Origin: an uncultured Flavobacteriaceae bacterium
GTDB lineage: Bacteria; Bacteroidota; Bacteroidia; Flavobacteriales; Flavobacteriaceae
Direction of reading: 5' to 3'
DNA: 64,000 bases
Assembly (NCBI GenBank): GCA_947501845.1
Contig: CANMXP010000004.1
Location: forward strand, 124,001 to 188,000
Shown here: positions 55,327 to 64,000 of the stretch, one piece after another
Layout: every line of letters begins with the position of its first letter
How positions within the stretch are numbered: the stretch's first letter is position 1
The notes under the pieces: model-generated
What the model was told of the DNA's origin: nothing
Database searches by the model: none
Seen by the model: only the letters and a program-made list of their open reading frames with translations
Program-made: the position numbers and the translations under genes

Positions 55327-55488
55327 ATATCAAAAGTACCTAAAAAATTAATTTGTTTATATTTTTATAAACCAAGTTTTTTAGTCTATGATTTAGTTTC
55401 ATAACTGATAATATAGGTAGTTTGTATGAAAAAAGTTATAATTCATCGAAAAGTAAATAAGAAACTTATAATGAAATAAAAATATAAA

Positions 55489-55496
55489 TATATTTG
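55489..55496 (+). promoter_or_regulatory. -7 promoter element of the XrtF operon
   Basis: TATATTTG, an exact TAnnTTTG match, lies 35 bp before the first ATG of the exosortase trio. A -33 TTG is not evident. Confidence 0.6.
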
Positions 55497-55531
55497 AGCT
55501 AGCTATTATCAATCTTTTTAAATTACACATT

Positions 55532-55888
55532 ATGAAAATTAAGACGAATACCCTGTTTAAAACTATGAGTATGTTTATAATACTTTTAGCTTTAACATTC
55601 TCTACTAATATGAACGCAAGTTCTACTAGTATAGCAACCATTCCTGCAAGTGTTAATTCAGTTCACACTAACTTTATTGCAATTTCTGGTAAGTGGTGGC
55701 CAAAAAAGGATAAAAAGAAGAAACAAAGATGTCGTAGATGTGGATCACCAAGTTGTAAAAACAAATGCCGTAAAAAAGGAGGGCATAAAGATGGCATTCC
55801 TTTAGATGGTGGTCTAAGTATCTTATTGTTAGGTGGTGCTGCATTTGGGGTTAGAAAATTGCTTAAAACTAAGAATGATAAACTTTAA
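55532..55888 (+). CDS. Cys-rich exported protein with PID-CTERM-like exosortase sorting signal
   Basis: A 118-residue protein: signal peptide (MSMFIILLALTFSTNMNAS), a basic Cys-rich middle (QRCRRCGSPSCKNKCRKKGG), and a C-terminal sorting signal made of GIPLDGGLS, a hydrophobic helix (ILLLGGAAFGV) and a basic tail (RKLLKTKNDK). This tripartite end is that of exosortase substrates, of the P-[IL]-D-G-G type known from Bacteroidota. It overlaps the exosortase gene by 14 bp, so it is probably its dedicated substrate. The role of the Cys-rich part is unknown. Confidence 0.82.
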   Translation: MKIKTNTLFKTMSMFIILLALTFSTNMNASSTSIATIPASVNSVHTNFIAISGKWWPKKDKKKKQRCRRCGSPSCKNKCRKKGGHKDGIPLDGGLSILLLGGAAFGVRKLLKTKNDKL

Positions 55889-56471
55889 TTCATTAAAAAA
55901 TAAAATTCCTTTACCAATAAGGCTTTTCTTAGGAAAAGCCTTATTGCTTTTCGTTGCTTGGGAAATTATTTATGGTGTTTTCTTGTTTGATTCACAATTC
56001 TTAGATCGTATATTAACGACTCATGTTGGAGAATCCTCAGTTATATTTTTAAATAATTTTACTTCAATGGATGGGTTTAGTGCAAAAACTGAAGGGTGGA
56101 GTTCTACTTATGCTGGTGAAGCACTAGAAAATAAAGTTTCGGCAATATATCATGATGACTATATGGTTTTATATATAGCTAATGCTTGCAATGGATTGTC
56201 ATTAATGGCTTTATATGTTGGTTTTATTATTTGTATGCCTTCTAAGTTTTTGCGTAAAATACTTTATATCGTTCTCGGTTTATTAGCGCTCGACCTTATA
56301 AATATTCTTAGATGTGTTGGATTGATCTACCTTAGAGAATATTTTTATGTCTACTTCGAATTTGCACATCACTATTTATTTAAAGCTACGGTGTATACGG
56401 CTACATTTTTAATATGGATGCTTTTTTGCCGTAAAATACATTTTAAAAATGAATCTCTACAAGTCGGATAA
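55875..56471 (+). CDS. xrtF: Exosortase XrtF
   Basis: A 198-residue multi-pass membrane cysteine protease/transpeptidase that should cleave PID-CTERM-type signals. Start: ATG 55875 (MINFNSLKNKIPLPIRLFLG), overlapping the substrate gene; a longer frame from 55833 is less likely. The exosortase triad is visible: Cys in YIANACNGLSLMALYVGF, Arg in LINILRCVGLIYL, His in FEFAHHYLFKA. Short length and gene order fit the flavobacterial XrtF class. It is followed by its usual small membrane partner with a 23-bp overlap. Confidence 0.9.
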   Translation: MINFNSLKNKIPLPIRLFLGKALLLFVAWEIIYGVFLFDSQFLDRILTTHVGESSVIFLNNFTSMDGFSAKTEGWSSTYAGEALENKVSAIYHDDYMVLYIANACNGLSLMALYVGFIICMPSKFLRKILYIVLGLLALDLINILRCVGLIYLREYFYVYFEFAHHYLFKATVYTATFLIWMLFCRKIHFKNESLQVG

Positions 56472-56856
56472 AGTTCGTTTTATATTCGGGCTTATATTTA
56501 TTATCATTATTTATTCTTGGTTCTATTTGTATTTTATGGAAAATAAAAATACACTACCAATATCAAGAAAAATGAGGCATGTTATTACGTTTTTAACCAC
56601 AATAACAGTTTATTTAGTTGGAACGTTTCATCTTGGAAAATTAAAAGATACCTGGATGTCGTCCATTTGGCATTTTGTTCATATTTCTGGATTATGTATT
56701 ATTACCTTTCTGGGACTGTTTGATTGGTTAATATCTGAAATAAGCTTGAGTTTAAGAGATTTTGCTCTTACTGTTCAAGAATTATTAATTTCACCTGTTT
56801 TATATGTAGCTATGGGACTAATCAATAAAAGTTTAAATAAAGATTCTGTTAAATAG
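56449..56856 (+). CDS. Exosortase F system-associated membrane protein
   Basis: A 135-residue protein with four hydrophobic helices (FIFGLIFIIIIYSWFYLYF; VITFLTTITVYLVGTFHLG; ISGLCIITFLGLFDWLI; LTVQELLISPVLYVAMGL). It overlaps the XrtF gene by 23 bp and is the third gene of the trio. Proteins of this kind regularly accompany XrtF in flavobacteria; the biochemical role is unknown. Confidence 0.85.
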   Translation: MNLYKSDKVRFIFGLIFIIIIYSWFYLYFMENKNTLPISRKMRHVITFLTTITVYLVGTFHLGKLKDTWMSSIWHFVHISGLCIITFLGLFDWLISEISLSLRDFALTVQELLISPVLYVAMGLINKSLNKDSVK

Positions 56857-56916
56857 GGGAGAGTCTTGTACAAAAACTAATTTATTTAACGGAATCATTT
56901 TATAGACTTCAATTAG

Positions 56917-56924
56917 TATCTTTG
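56917..56924 (+). promoter_or_regulatory. -7 promoter element of pepD
   Basis: TATCTTTG, an exact TAnnTTTG match, 32 bp before the PepD ATG. Confidence 0.6.
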
Positions 56925-56956
56925 TGCATCATAAAACAAAAAGAAAATAGGCGGAA

Positions 56957-58417
56957 ATGAGCACAGAAATAAGACAACTTCAACCCCAACAACTTTGGAC
57001 TAAATTTGCAGATTTAAATGCTGTACCTAGAGGATCTAAAAAAGAGGAACGTGTTATTGCGTTTATGAAAGATTTTGGTAAAAATCTTGGTTTAGAAACC
57101 ATTGAGGATGAAGTTGGAAATGTTATTGTTAAAAAACCAGCTACTCCGGGCATGGAAAGTAGAACGACCATAGTCATGCAATCGCATTTAGATATGGTAC
57201 ATCAGAAAAATGGTGATACTGATTTTGATTTTGATACTCAAGGAATCGATATGTATGTAGATGGAGATTGGGTGCGTGCCAAAGGGACAACCCTAGGAGC
57301 AGATAATGGTTTAGGGGTTGCTACCATAATGGCTATTTTAGAAAGTACAGATATTCTGCATCCTGCCATAGAGGCTTTGTTTACTATCGATGAAGAAACT
57401 GGCATGACTGGAGCTATGGGATTGAAAGGAGGATTGCTTTCTGGTAGTATTCTTTTAAATTTAGATACAGAAGAAGATGATGAAATTGGTGTAGGTTGTG
57501 CTGGTGGTATAGATGTTACCGCAACAAGAGTTTATAACGAAGAGGAAACACCAGAATTTAAAATAGGGTACAGGGTCACTGTAAAAGGTTTGCAAGGCGG
57601 ACACTCTGGAATGCAAATTCATGAAGGCTTAGGGAATGCTAATAAAATAATGAACCGCGTGTTATTTGATGGTTTTGAAAATTTCGGATTGAGAATTTCA
57701 GAAATTGACGGAGGTAGTTTGCGTAATGCTATTCCTCGAGAAAGTAATGCCATTATAGCTATTGATGCGGTTCATGAAGATGCCTTTTTGTTAGAAATAG
57801 CCTTAATCTCTAACACGATTAAGAAGGAATTAAAAACAATGGAACCAGATTTAGAAATTAATATTTCTAAAATAAATACACCAGAGCGTATTATGGATTT
57901 AGGAGTTCAGGAAGGATTGACTAGAGCTTTGTATGCGGCCTGTAATGGGGTTTACAGAATGAGTGCTGATATTCCAGAGTTGGTAGAAACTTCTAATAAT
58001 ATAGCACGTGTTATTGTTAAAGGTGGAAATATCCATATAGGCTGTTTAACACGCTCTTCTGTTGAAAGCTCTAAAATGGATTTGGCCAATACATTGCGTG
58101 CAACATTTGAGTTAACTGGTTGCGAGGTTGCATTTTCTGGAGATTATCCTGGGTGGACACCAAATATGGATTCCGCCATATTAAAAGTAATGACGAAACT
58201 ATACGAAGATTTAAATGGAGAAAAACCGCATGTGGCTGCATGTCATGCTGGGTTAGAATGTGGTATTCTGGGAACAAATTACCCCGATATGGATATGATT
58301 AGTTTTGGACCTAATATAAAAGGAGCACACTCACCCGATGAGAGAGCCCAAATATCATCTGTTCAAAAATATTGGAGGTTTGTTTTGGAGATATTGAAGG
58401 AGATTCCTGTTGGGTAA
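56957..58417 (+). CDS. pepD: Aminoacyl-histidine dipeptidase (Xaa-His dipeptidase, M20)
   Basis: A 486-residue metallopeptidase that cleaves Xaa-His dipeptides such as carnosine. M20 features: MQSHLDMVHQ (first metal-ligand His), TTLGADNGLGVATIMAILES (bridging Asp), FTIDEETGMTGAMGLKGG (catalytic Glu pair), and the dimerisation-domain segment GGHSGMQIHEGLGNANKI. HAGLECGILG and SFGPNIKGAHSPDER near the end complete the site. Length is typical of PepD. It stands as its own unit with a promoter element upstream. Confidence 0.95.
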   Translation: MSTEIRQLQPQQLWTKFADLNAVPRGSKKEERVIAFMKDFGKNLGLETIEDEVGNVIVKKPATPGMESRTTIVMQSHLDMVHQKNGDTDFDFDTQGIDMYVDGDWVRAKGTTLGADNGLGVATIMAILESTDILHPAIEALFTIDEETGMTGAMGLKGGLLSGSILLNLDTEEDDEIGVGCAGGIDVTATRVYNEEETPEFKIGYRVTVKGLQGGHSGMQIHEGLGNANKIMNRVLFDGFENFGLRISEIDGGSLRNAIPRESNAIIAIDAVHEDAFLLEIALISNTIKKELKTMEPDLEINISKINTPERIMDLGVQEGLTRALYAACNGVYRMSADIPELVETSNNIARVIVKGGNIHIGCLTRSSVESSKMDLANTLRATFELTGCEVAFSGDYPGWTPNMDSAILKVMTKLYEDLNGEKPHVAACHAGLECGILGTNYPDMDMISFGPNIKGAHSPDERAQISSVQKYWRFVLEILKEIPVG

Positions 58418-58475
58418 AATCAATATTGCTTGTCCATATTCTCAAAAAAGCATAAACCTTTCGAAAAACCTTTAT

Positions 58476-59552
58476 TTATGATTCTTTACCACCGTGTTTG
58501 GGGCTGGCTTTCCAGGCTTGGTTGAGTATGTTTTTTAATAAATCTACATAATTCCAACCAATTTTTTTTGCAGCCAATAAGGTTAGGCTATCTTGATTTT
58601 CTCTATGGGGTCTAGATGGTCCAGTCATATTAGGTTTCATGTTTAAATCGAACAGAAAATAGTCGCCATGATTATTTGCGCGGCAATCAATTCTTATCGG
58701 TGCTTTAATATTTATTAAGCCTGCTGCTTTTATGCAATGTGAGTAAACCTTTTTAATTTTCTTAGAATTAAGTTCGTTATCTGTTAATACCAAACTATTT
58801 TTCATTACCGCGACCGTACCATTATAGGGAGCGATTCCATTTTTATGATTAAATCTTTTTATCGCAGGAAGTGTCCAGGGTTTGTCGAAAACTATTTCTT
58901 GGTTATCAATTAAATAATTACCAGAAGGCATTACCGTTATTGTTACTTCTTGTCCGCTTAAGAATTGTTCGACATAGACTTTGTTTCCGTATTTTTTATT
59001 TGAGAATAATTCATTTAGTTTTTTGTCTAATTCTTTTCTGTTTTTAGCAAGTGAAACTCCTTGGCTACCGCGTCCTCTGATAGGTTTGACTACGATTGGA
59101 AAATCGATATCTAATGTGTAATCCGTTAAGTTTTCTGCTGAAATTAAATTAGTATTAGGAATAGGTATTTTGTTTTTTCTTAAAAGTTCATTAGTAACAT
59201 ATTTATCGTCATTAATATCCACTTGACTTGGTATTTGTCCGATAAATTGAATATCCCGATCAAAGAATTTTTCTATTATATGGTTTTTGTATAAAATTGT
59301 GTTTAGCCAAATGACGTCGGCACCTTTTTTCAAAGCGTCATGAATGCCTTCTTTTGTATCAGGAAAAACCCAATCGAAATCATTATTTAAATCTGGATTA
59401 ATTTTTGGGGTTACGATTTGAACATTATTTTTTTTCAATTCGCAGGCTATATCTGCACCACTATCAGAATAACCACCAAGCTTTAGAGGTTTTTGAATTC
59501 CATCTTTTATTGGTGGAAGTTTGGCTTGGTATAGTATTGCAATTTTTTTCAT
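58476..59552 (-). CDS. ATP-grasp protein, D-alanine--D-alanine ligase-like
   Basis: A 358-residue ATP-grasp enzyme. DIDFPIVVKPIRGRGSQGVS is the ATP-binding strand-loop (about residues 148-167). NKVYVEQFLSGQEVTITVMP and PIRIDCRANNHGDYFLFDLN are the further nucleotide and Mg segments. The fold and order resemble Ddl, but substrate residues differ, so it may ligate another carboxylate and amine. It is not in a peptidoglycan cluster. A weak TACCTTCG promoter-like element lies at 59622-59629 (minus strand). Confidence 0.8.
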   Translation of the reverse strand: MKKIAILYQAKLPPIKDGIQKPLKLGGYSDSGADIACELKKNNVQIVTPKINPDLNNDFDWVFPDTKEGIHDALKKGADVIWLNTILYKNHIIEKFFDRDIQFIGQIPSQVDINDDKYVTNELLRKNKIPIPNTNLISAENLTDYTLDIDFPIVVKPIRGRGSQGVSLAKNRKELDKKLNELFSNKKYGNKVYVEQFLSGQEVTITVMPSGNYLIDNQEIVFDKPWTLPAIKRFNHKNGIAPYNGTVAVMKNSLVLTDNELNSKKIKKVYSHCIKAAGLINIKAPIRIDCRANNHGDYFLFDLNMKPNMTGPSRPHRENQDSLTLLAAKKIGWNYVDLLKNILNQAWKASPKHGGKES

Positions 59553-59668
59553 AATTTATATTCAGTTTGTTGCTAAACAAAACATAAATATCTGTTTTAT
59601 AGTGTTTTATTGATTTCTGTACGAAGGTAGATGAAATTTTATGCAAAATCAAGTGAAGGAACTTACGT

Positions 59669-59893
59669 TTAAGGAACAGGATCGTAACCACTACCGCCCC
59701 AGGGATGGCAACTAAAAATACGTTTTAAAGCCAGTTTTCCGCCTTTAAATAAACCATGTTTCTTTAAAGCTTCTTTAGTGTAGTGCGAACATGTGGGGTG
59801 AAATCTACAAGTTGCAGGTGTTAATGGCGATATCAATATTTGATACACTTTTATTAAAAATAAAAACGGTGCAATGAGTAGTTTCTTTAGCAT
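59669..59893 (-). CDS. yidD: YidD, membrane protein insertion efficiency factor
   Basis: A 74-residue protein: [20 protein letters not shown] is the amphipathic/membrane-associated start. The invariant [20 protein letters not shown] and the end [15 protein letters not shown] identify YidD, which assists YidC-mediated membrane insertion. All conserved Cys residues are present. Here it is apart from rnpA and yidC, and lies 78 bp downstream of cysS. Confidence 0.95.
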   Translation of the reverse strand: MLKKLLIAPFLFLIKVYQILISPLTPATCRFHPTCSHYTKEALKKHGLFKGGKLALKRIFSCHPWGGSGYDPVP

Positions 59894-59899
59894 GAATAC

Positions 59900-59930
59900 T
59901 TGTTATTCCCTCAAAGGAGGGAATCTTTTT
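59900..59930 (+). repeat. Dispersed intergenic repeat, GTCATTC/GAATCT family (hairpin variant)
   Basis: TTGTTATTCCCTCAAAGGAG followed by GGAATCTTTTT: ATTCCCTC-AAAG-GAGGGAAT is a perfect hairpin with a T run. A second piece, GACGAGATTCTTGCCTGCGC (59948-59967), is in inverted orientation. It may also end the cysS-yidD transcript. Confidence 0.6.
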
Positions 59931-59971
59931 AATTGAATTTCAAAAGACGAGATTCTTGCCTGCGCAGCAAT

Positions 59972-61453
59972 TTAATTAGTCGAAAAAGTCGTCCCGTCTT
60001 TACCATCTTTAAGTTGAATACCAACTTCTGCTAGTTCGTCACGTATTTTATCAGACAAGGCAAAGTCTTTATTAGCTCTGGCTTCTTGCCTTAATTTAAT
60101 TAATATATCTACAGCTCCAGATAGTTTATCGGTTCCAGAATCACTTTTAGTAGCATTTTCAAGACCTAAAACATCAAAAATAAAGTTGTTTATAGTATTC
60201 TTAAAAGTGTTTAAATCTTCAGTATTTATAGTTTCAGAGCCTTCTTTAATTTGATTGATGTATTTGGCTGCTTCAAACAAATGCGAAATTAAAATGGGCG
60301 AGTTGAAATCGTCATTCATCGCATCATAACATTTCTGTTTCCATGCATTAACATCTATTGTAGAGCTATTGGAAGCTTTTAAATAGCCTAAAAGGTTAAC
60401 TGCATCCATCAATCTATAAAAACCTTTTTCACTTGCTAATAAACCATCATCTGTTAAGTCTAAAACACTACGATAAGATGACTGTGCATTAAAAAAGCGG
60501 ATGACACTAGGGCTGTAGGCTTTACTGAAAAATTTGTTATTTCCAGATAATAACTCATCAGGGTTAACCGTGTTTCCAGTGGTTTTAGACATGCGTTGTC
60601 CATTAAGCTCTAACATATTGGCATGCATCCAATATTTAACAGGAGGTTTTCCTTTAGCAGCTTCATTTTGAGCAATTTCACATTCGTGATGCGGGAATTT
60701 TAAATCCATACCACCGCCATGAATGTCAAATTGCTCGCCTAGATATTTGGTACTCATAGCTGTACACTCTAAGTGCCAACCAGGGAAACCATCACTCCAA
60801 GGAGAAGGCCATCTCATAATATGCTGAGGCTCTGCCTTTTTCCAAAGTGCAAAGTCTTGCGGGTTCTTTTTATCGCTTTGTCCGTCTAACTCGCGTGTAT
60901 TATGAATTAAATCATCCAGCTTACGTTTGCTCAGTTTTCCGTAATCGTTTGTTTCGTTGAATTTATGAACATCAAAATAAACAGAACCATTAACCTCATA
61001 TGCAAATCCATTATCTATAATATTTTTTATAAGTTCAATTTGTTCGATAATGTGCCCAGTAGCAGTAGGTTCAATACTTGGTGGTAAAAAATTAAATATA
61101 TTTAAGATATTGTGAAAATCAACGGTATAACGTTGCACGACTTCCATAGGCTCAATTTGCTCTAAACGTGCTTTTTTAGTGATTTTATCTTCACCAGTAT
61201 CAGCATCGTTTTCTAAATGACCAGCATCAGTAATATTTCTAACATAACGTACTTTGTAGCCTAAATGCTTTAGATATCTAAATATCATATCAAAAGACAT
61301 AAAAGTTCTTACATTACCTAAGTGTACATTGCTATAAACTGTGGGACCACATACGTACATGCCTACATAGCCTTCGTTAATAGGTTTGAACGTTTCTTTT
61401 TTACCAGTAAGTGAGTTATATAGTTTTATTTGTTGATGCTGAAAAAGTTGCAT
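59972..61453 (-). CDS. cysS: Cysteinyl-tRNA synthetase
   Basis: A 493-residue class I synthetase. [20 protein letters not shown] holds the first zinc Cys and the HIGH box (as HLGN). [10 protein letters not shown] and [17 protein letters not shown] give the zinc and tRNA(Cys) recognition parts, and [15 protein letters not shown] is the KMSKS box. Length is normal. The C-terminal [20 protein letters not shown] is family-typical. It is followed by yidD on the same strand. Confidence 0.97.
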   Translation of the reverse strand: MQLFQHQQIKLYNSLTGKKETFKPINEGYVGMYVCGPTVYSNVHLGNVRTFMSFDMIFRYLKHLGYKVRYVRNITDAGHLENDADTGEDKITKKARLEQIEPMEVVQRYTVDFHNILNIFNFLPPSIEPTATGHIIEQIELIKNIIDNGFAYEVNGSVYFDVHKFNETNDYGKLSKRKLDDLIHNTRELDGQSDKKNPQDFALWKKAEPQHIMRWPSPWSDGFPGWHLECTAMSTKYLGEQFDIHGGGMDLKFPHHECEIAQNEAAKGKPPVKYWMHANMLELNGQRMSKTTGNTVNPDELLSGNNKFFSKAYSPSVIRFFNAQSSYRSVLDLTDDGLLASEKGFYRLMDAVNLLGYLKASNSSTIDVNAWKQKCYDAMNDDFNSPILISHLFEAAKYINQIKEGSETINTEDLNTFKNTINNFIFDVLGLENATKSDSGTDKLSGAVDILIKLRQEARANKDFALSDKIRDELAEVGIQLKDGKDGTTFSTN

Positions 61454-61631
61454 AAGCTATTATTATATTTTGTTAAGTCGCTTGCCATTAAGCTTTCAAA
61501 AAATGATTTTTAAAGCACTAATTTTTATTAATTATAGATTCGACTTCAAATCTAATATTTTTGCGGCTTTTTTCAGAAATAAAATTAAGTTCTTTTGAGG
61601 TAATAGCTCAATTTAACAATTAGGAAACAAC

Positions 61632-62309
61632 TCAGAATTTAGTATCTAATTTTATGTAATCTAAAAATTCTCTACGCGTTGCCTCTTCTTTAAATTTACC
61701 TCCAAATTCTGAAGTGACTGTACTACTTTCAATATCTCTAATACCTCTTGAATTAACACATAAATGTTTAGCATCTATGACGCAAGCTACATCTTTGGTG
61801 CCTAAAACTTCCTGAAGTTCTTTAACGACTTGAATGGTAAGGCGTTCTTGAACTTGCGGACGTTTAGCATAGTAATCTACAATACGATTCATTTTGGATA
61901 AGCCTACTACGGTACCGTTAGAGATATAAGCAATATGTGCTTTACCTACTATAGGCAATAAATGGTGTTCGCATGTTGAATAGACCGTAATGTTTTTTTC
62001 AACAAGCATTTCACCATACTTATATTTGTTTTCGAATGTGGAAGCACTCGGTTTTTTCTTCGGATTTAGTCCTCCAAAAATTTCCTTAACAAACATTTTA
62101 GCAACACGGTTAGGTGTGCCATTTAAGCTGTCGTCTGTTAAATCTAGACCCAATGTTTCCATAATATGACGCACATCATCTTTTATAATGTCTATTTTTT
62201 CTTCATTAGAAAGTTTAAAGGCATCATTTCGTAATGGTGTGTTTGAAGAAGTTCCTATATGGTCATCTCCTAAAGATTCAAATTCTTCTATGTTGTTTTC
62301 AATTTTCAT
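61632..62309 (-). CDS. folE: GTP cyclohydrolase I
   Basis: A 225-residue FolE making 7,8-dihydroneopterin triphosphate for folate or pterins. Key motifs: LDLTDDSLNGTPNRVAKMFV, then ITVYSTCEHHLLPIVGKAHI (zinc Cys and His), VGLSKMNRIVDYYAKRPQVQ and QERLTIQV, ending RREFLDYIKL. The N-terminal 30 residues are an acidic extension. The TATCTTTG element at 62345-62338 (minus strand) lies 28 bp upstream of the ATG. Confidence 0.97.
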   Translation of the reverse strand: MKIENNIEEFESLGDDHIGTSSNTPLRNDAFKLSNEEKIDIIKDDVRHIMETLGLDLTDDSLNGTPNRVAKMFVKEIFGGLNPKKKPSASTFENKYKYGEMLVEKNITVYSTCEHHLLPIVGKAHIAYISNGTVVGLSKMNRIVDYYAKRPQVQERLTIQVVKELQEVLGTKDVACVIDAKHLCVNSRGIRDIESSTVTSEFGGKFKEEATRREFLDYIKLDTKF

Positions 62310-62337
62310 TAGCTAAAAAAGTGATGTTTTTAGTCTG

Positions 62338-62345
62338 CAAAGATA
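62338..62345 (-). promoter_or_regulatory. -7 promoter element of folE
   Basis: TATCTTTG on the minus strand, 28 bp before the folE start; exact TAnnTTTG match. Confidence 0.6.
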
Positions 62346-62497
62346 AGTAAAACACTTTTGTTATGTTTTGTCTTAACAAACAATTATATAACAAGGTTTG
62401 TCTCTAAATTAAATCATAAATTACATTTAAATTAAAAAGCTTGAACTTTTTATGGTTCAAGCTTTTTAATAACGTTTTTATTTAGATATATTTATTT

Positions 62498-64000
62498 TTA
62501 TATATTAAAACTCAATGATAATGTAATGTTAGAGTTCGTTCGGTCTATATTTGCAGTATCAATTAATCCAATATTATATAATGGCGTGGCATCAGTACGT
62601 TCAGAACGGTCGTAGGTAACATCTAATTTTGTGTTTCCAAAATTGTAACCAATTCCTAAAGAATACCCATTTAAATCGCCAATAGTAAGACCATTTACAT
62701 AAGGACTTTCCTCAAAACGGTAACCACCTCTAAAACTAAATTGTTCGTACTTGTATTCGCCACCAAGTCTATAGGTAGCAGCATCGGTTAAGATATTACT
62801 CATTAAATCGTTCTGATCTGCAAAAAAGGTATCAGATGTTGGTCTAAATTTTGTCTTACTGTAATCTTTACGAGAATAATCAAAACTAATTAATCCCTGT
62901 TTTCCAAAAACATATGCTAAGCTTCCTGTTAATTTTGCAGGCGTTTGTAATTTATAGCGCGGAAAGACATTTACAACGTTTGGGTTTATAACTTGCGTAA
63001 CATTAGAACCAGCATCGTTTCTTACAGTAGCTAGATATTGTGATGTCTCTTCTTCTATGGTATACCAGGTAGGAGAATCGTAAGTAATACCAACTCTAAA
63101 CTCATTTGATAGTTTCATAATACCTCCCAATTGAAAAGAAAAGCCATTACCCGTGGTAGATAAGTTATTTTCAAACTCCACACTATTAACTATAGAGCCA
63201 ACATTAGAATTGTCTTCAAATAATAAAGAAGAGCGTTCATAATCAATAAAATGTGAGTTTAAGTTTAATCCTAAATATAAATTGTCTTCATATTGAGTTG
63301 CTATGTTAAATGTCACTTTACCATTATAGCCCTTTGCAAAATAAGAGTAATCATGGGCAAAATTTCCAGGGCTTACATTGGCAAAATATAAGGTGTTGGC
63401 ATCATTGTTAACATCATCAGGTTCAAGAATAAATGATTCAAAACCTAAAAATGCTTGTTGGTTAGCGAACCCATAAACAGCTCCAATGTCTTGATAAGCT
63501 TCACTTAAAGATTCATCAGGTAAAGCAGATATTTCGTCTAATCTTCTACCATCTGCATAATCGTAAAAATAACTGGCAATTGAGTTGCTAAAATTACCAT
63601 CATCATTTGTGTTTAAACCATTTGCTCTCCAATTTGTATCGTGGTTATTAGTCCTTTCATAAGCAATAGCAATGGTGAATTTTCGCCAAGGAGAATTATC
63701 ATTACTAGCAAATACAAAGGCTGCCCCGCCTTGATTGATATCAAATCTAGAGTCATTGGAATTATTTAAGCTATTAAAATATTGTGTATTGTTTTCGGTA
63801 TCTGCATTTGAGACCGTAAATGAAGCATGGCTTCTACTAAAAACAGCAGAACCAGCAGGGTTTAGACTAACGGCACTCATATCGCCTCCTAATGCACCAA
63901 AAGCACCACTCATTGCTCTAAAACGAGCTGTTCCTTGAATTTCATCCTGAGAAAATCTTATAGCATCATCAATTTCTTGAGCGTAAATTGTGGACATAGA
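62498..64000 (-). CDS. OmpP1/FadL-like outer-membrane beta-barrel protein (5' end off the right edge)
   Basis: At least 500 residues of an outer-membrane transporter-like protein. The visible start SMSTIYAQEIDDAIRFSQDE is the end of a signal peptide that begins beyond the window, so ATG 63997 is not the true start. FRAMSGAFGALGGDMSAVSL followed by NPAG is the hatch-domain motif of FadL/OmpP1 proteins. Many beta strands follow, and the C-terminus NSNITLSLSFNI ends in the usual aromatic/hydrophobic strand. A role in uptake of hydrophobic compounds is inferred from the family. Confidence 0.85.
   Translation of the reverse strand, partial: SMSTIYAQEIDDAIRFSQDEIQGTARFRAMSGAFGALGGDMSAVSLNPAGSAVFSRSHASFTVSNADTENNTQYFNSLNNSNDSRFDINQGGAAFVFASNDNSPWRKFTIAIAYERTNNHDTNWRANGLNTNDDGNFSNSIASYFYDYADGRRLDEISALPDESLSEAYQDIGAVYGFANQQAFLGFESFILEPDDVNNDANTLYFANVSPGNFAHDYSYFAKGYNGKVTFNIATQYEDNLYLGLNLNSHFIDYERSSLLFEDNSNVGSIVNSVEFENNLSTTGNGFSFQLGGIMKLSNEFRVGITYDSPTWYTIEEETSQYLATVRNDAGSNVTQVINPNVVNVFPRYKLQTPAKLTGSLAYVFGKQGLISFDYSRKDYSKTKFRPTSDTFFADQNDLMSNILTDAATYRLGGEYKYEQFSFRGGYRFEESPYVNGLTIGDLNGYSLGIGYNFGNTKLDVTYDRSERTDATPLYNIGLIDTANIDRTNSNITLSLSFNI

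Noticed and set aside
55399-55641. 80-residue minus-strand frame
   Set aside because: It covers the promoter and signal-peptide region of the XrtF substrate; hydrophobicity comes from A/T-rich codons.
1-64000. tRNA or rRNA genes and CRISPR arrays
   Set aside because: I saw no cloverleaf-like gene, no rRNA segment and no regularly spaced repeat array; the repeats found are dispersed or paired.

Overview
The window looks like the chromosome of a marine-type Flavobacteriaceae bacterium (Bacteroidota). The pointers are a visibly AT-rich sequence, many promoters with the Bacteroidota -7 element TAnnTTTG (TATCTTTG before purB, folE, pepD and a DEAD-box helicase), DUF4252 and DUF3810 proteins, a XrtF exosortase locus, the remnant of a type IX secretion (T9SS) cargo gene, and lipoproteins with acidic residues after the lipobox cysteine. 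All identifications come from reading motifs; no database was searched.

Layout. 1-8.1 kb: vitamin B12 uptake and salvage. A minus-strand run cobU-cobT-cobS-cobC (nucleotide-loop assembly) is followed by a BtuF-like binding protein and a BtuC-like permease that leaves the window. Divergently, a cobalamin riboswitch controls a BtuB-like TonB receptor and a BtuG-like surface beta-propeller. 8.2-17.8 kb: core genes, with a Dph6-like PP-loop protein, an S41 peptidase, an ECF sigma operon with DUF4252 proteins and its own predicted promoter, purB, a haem-binding protein, a glycosyltransferase and a cupin.

18.4-43.9 kb: a 25.5-kb integrated element, the main discovery here. It is inserted inside a sirtuin (Sir2) gene. 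The first 11 codons of the sirtuin lie at the right end (43934-43966) and the remaining 215 codons at the left end (17787-18434). Joining them at the shared TGCTG core restores an in-frame 226-residue protein with the NAD-binding GAGMS motif. A large serine recombinase lies 57 bp inside the right junction, and the two element ends form an imperfect palindrome as expected for a serine-integrase attP. Cargo: a small resolvase, an ArdA antirestriction protein, a repeat-rich 1-kb non-coding stretch, a group of small membrane proteins and a lipoprotein, an XRE regulator, an unrecognised coupled gene pair divergent from a 1415-residue nuclease-NACHT protein (likely anti-phage), and a seven-gene copper/silver resistance cluster (RND pump, P-type ATPase, adaptor, TolC-like channel, PepSY and metal-binding proteins). 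No relaxase or conjugation genes were seen.

44-64 kb: core genome again. It holds two TrmH-type methyltransferases, SRPBCC and VOC proteins, a sialate O-acetylesterase, a DEAD-box helicase with a structured leader, an M48 peptidase, a decayed T9SS cargo gene, the XrtF exosortase trio, PepD, an ATP-grasp ligase, YidD, CysS, FolE and an outer-membrane beta-barrel protein cut by the right edge. Short GTCATTC...GAATCT repeats recur in the intergenic gaps.
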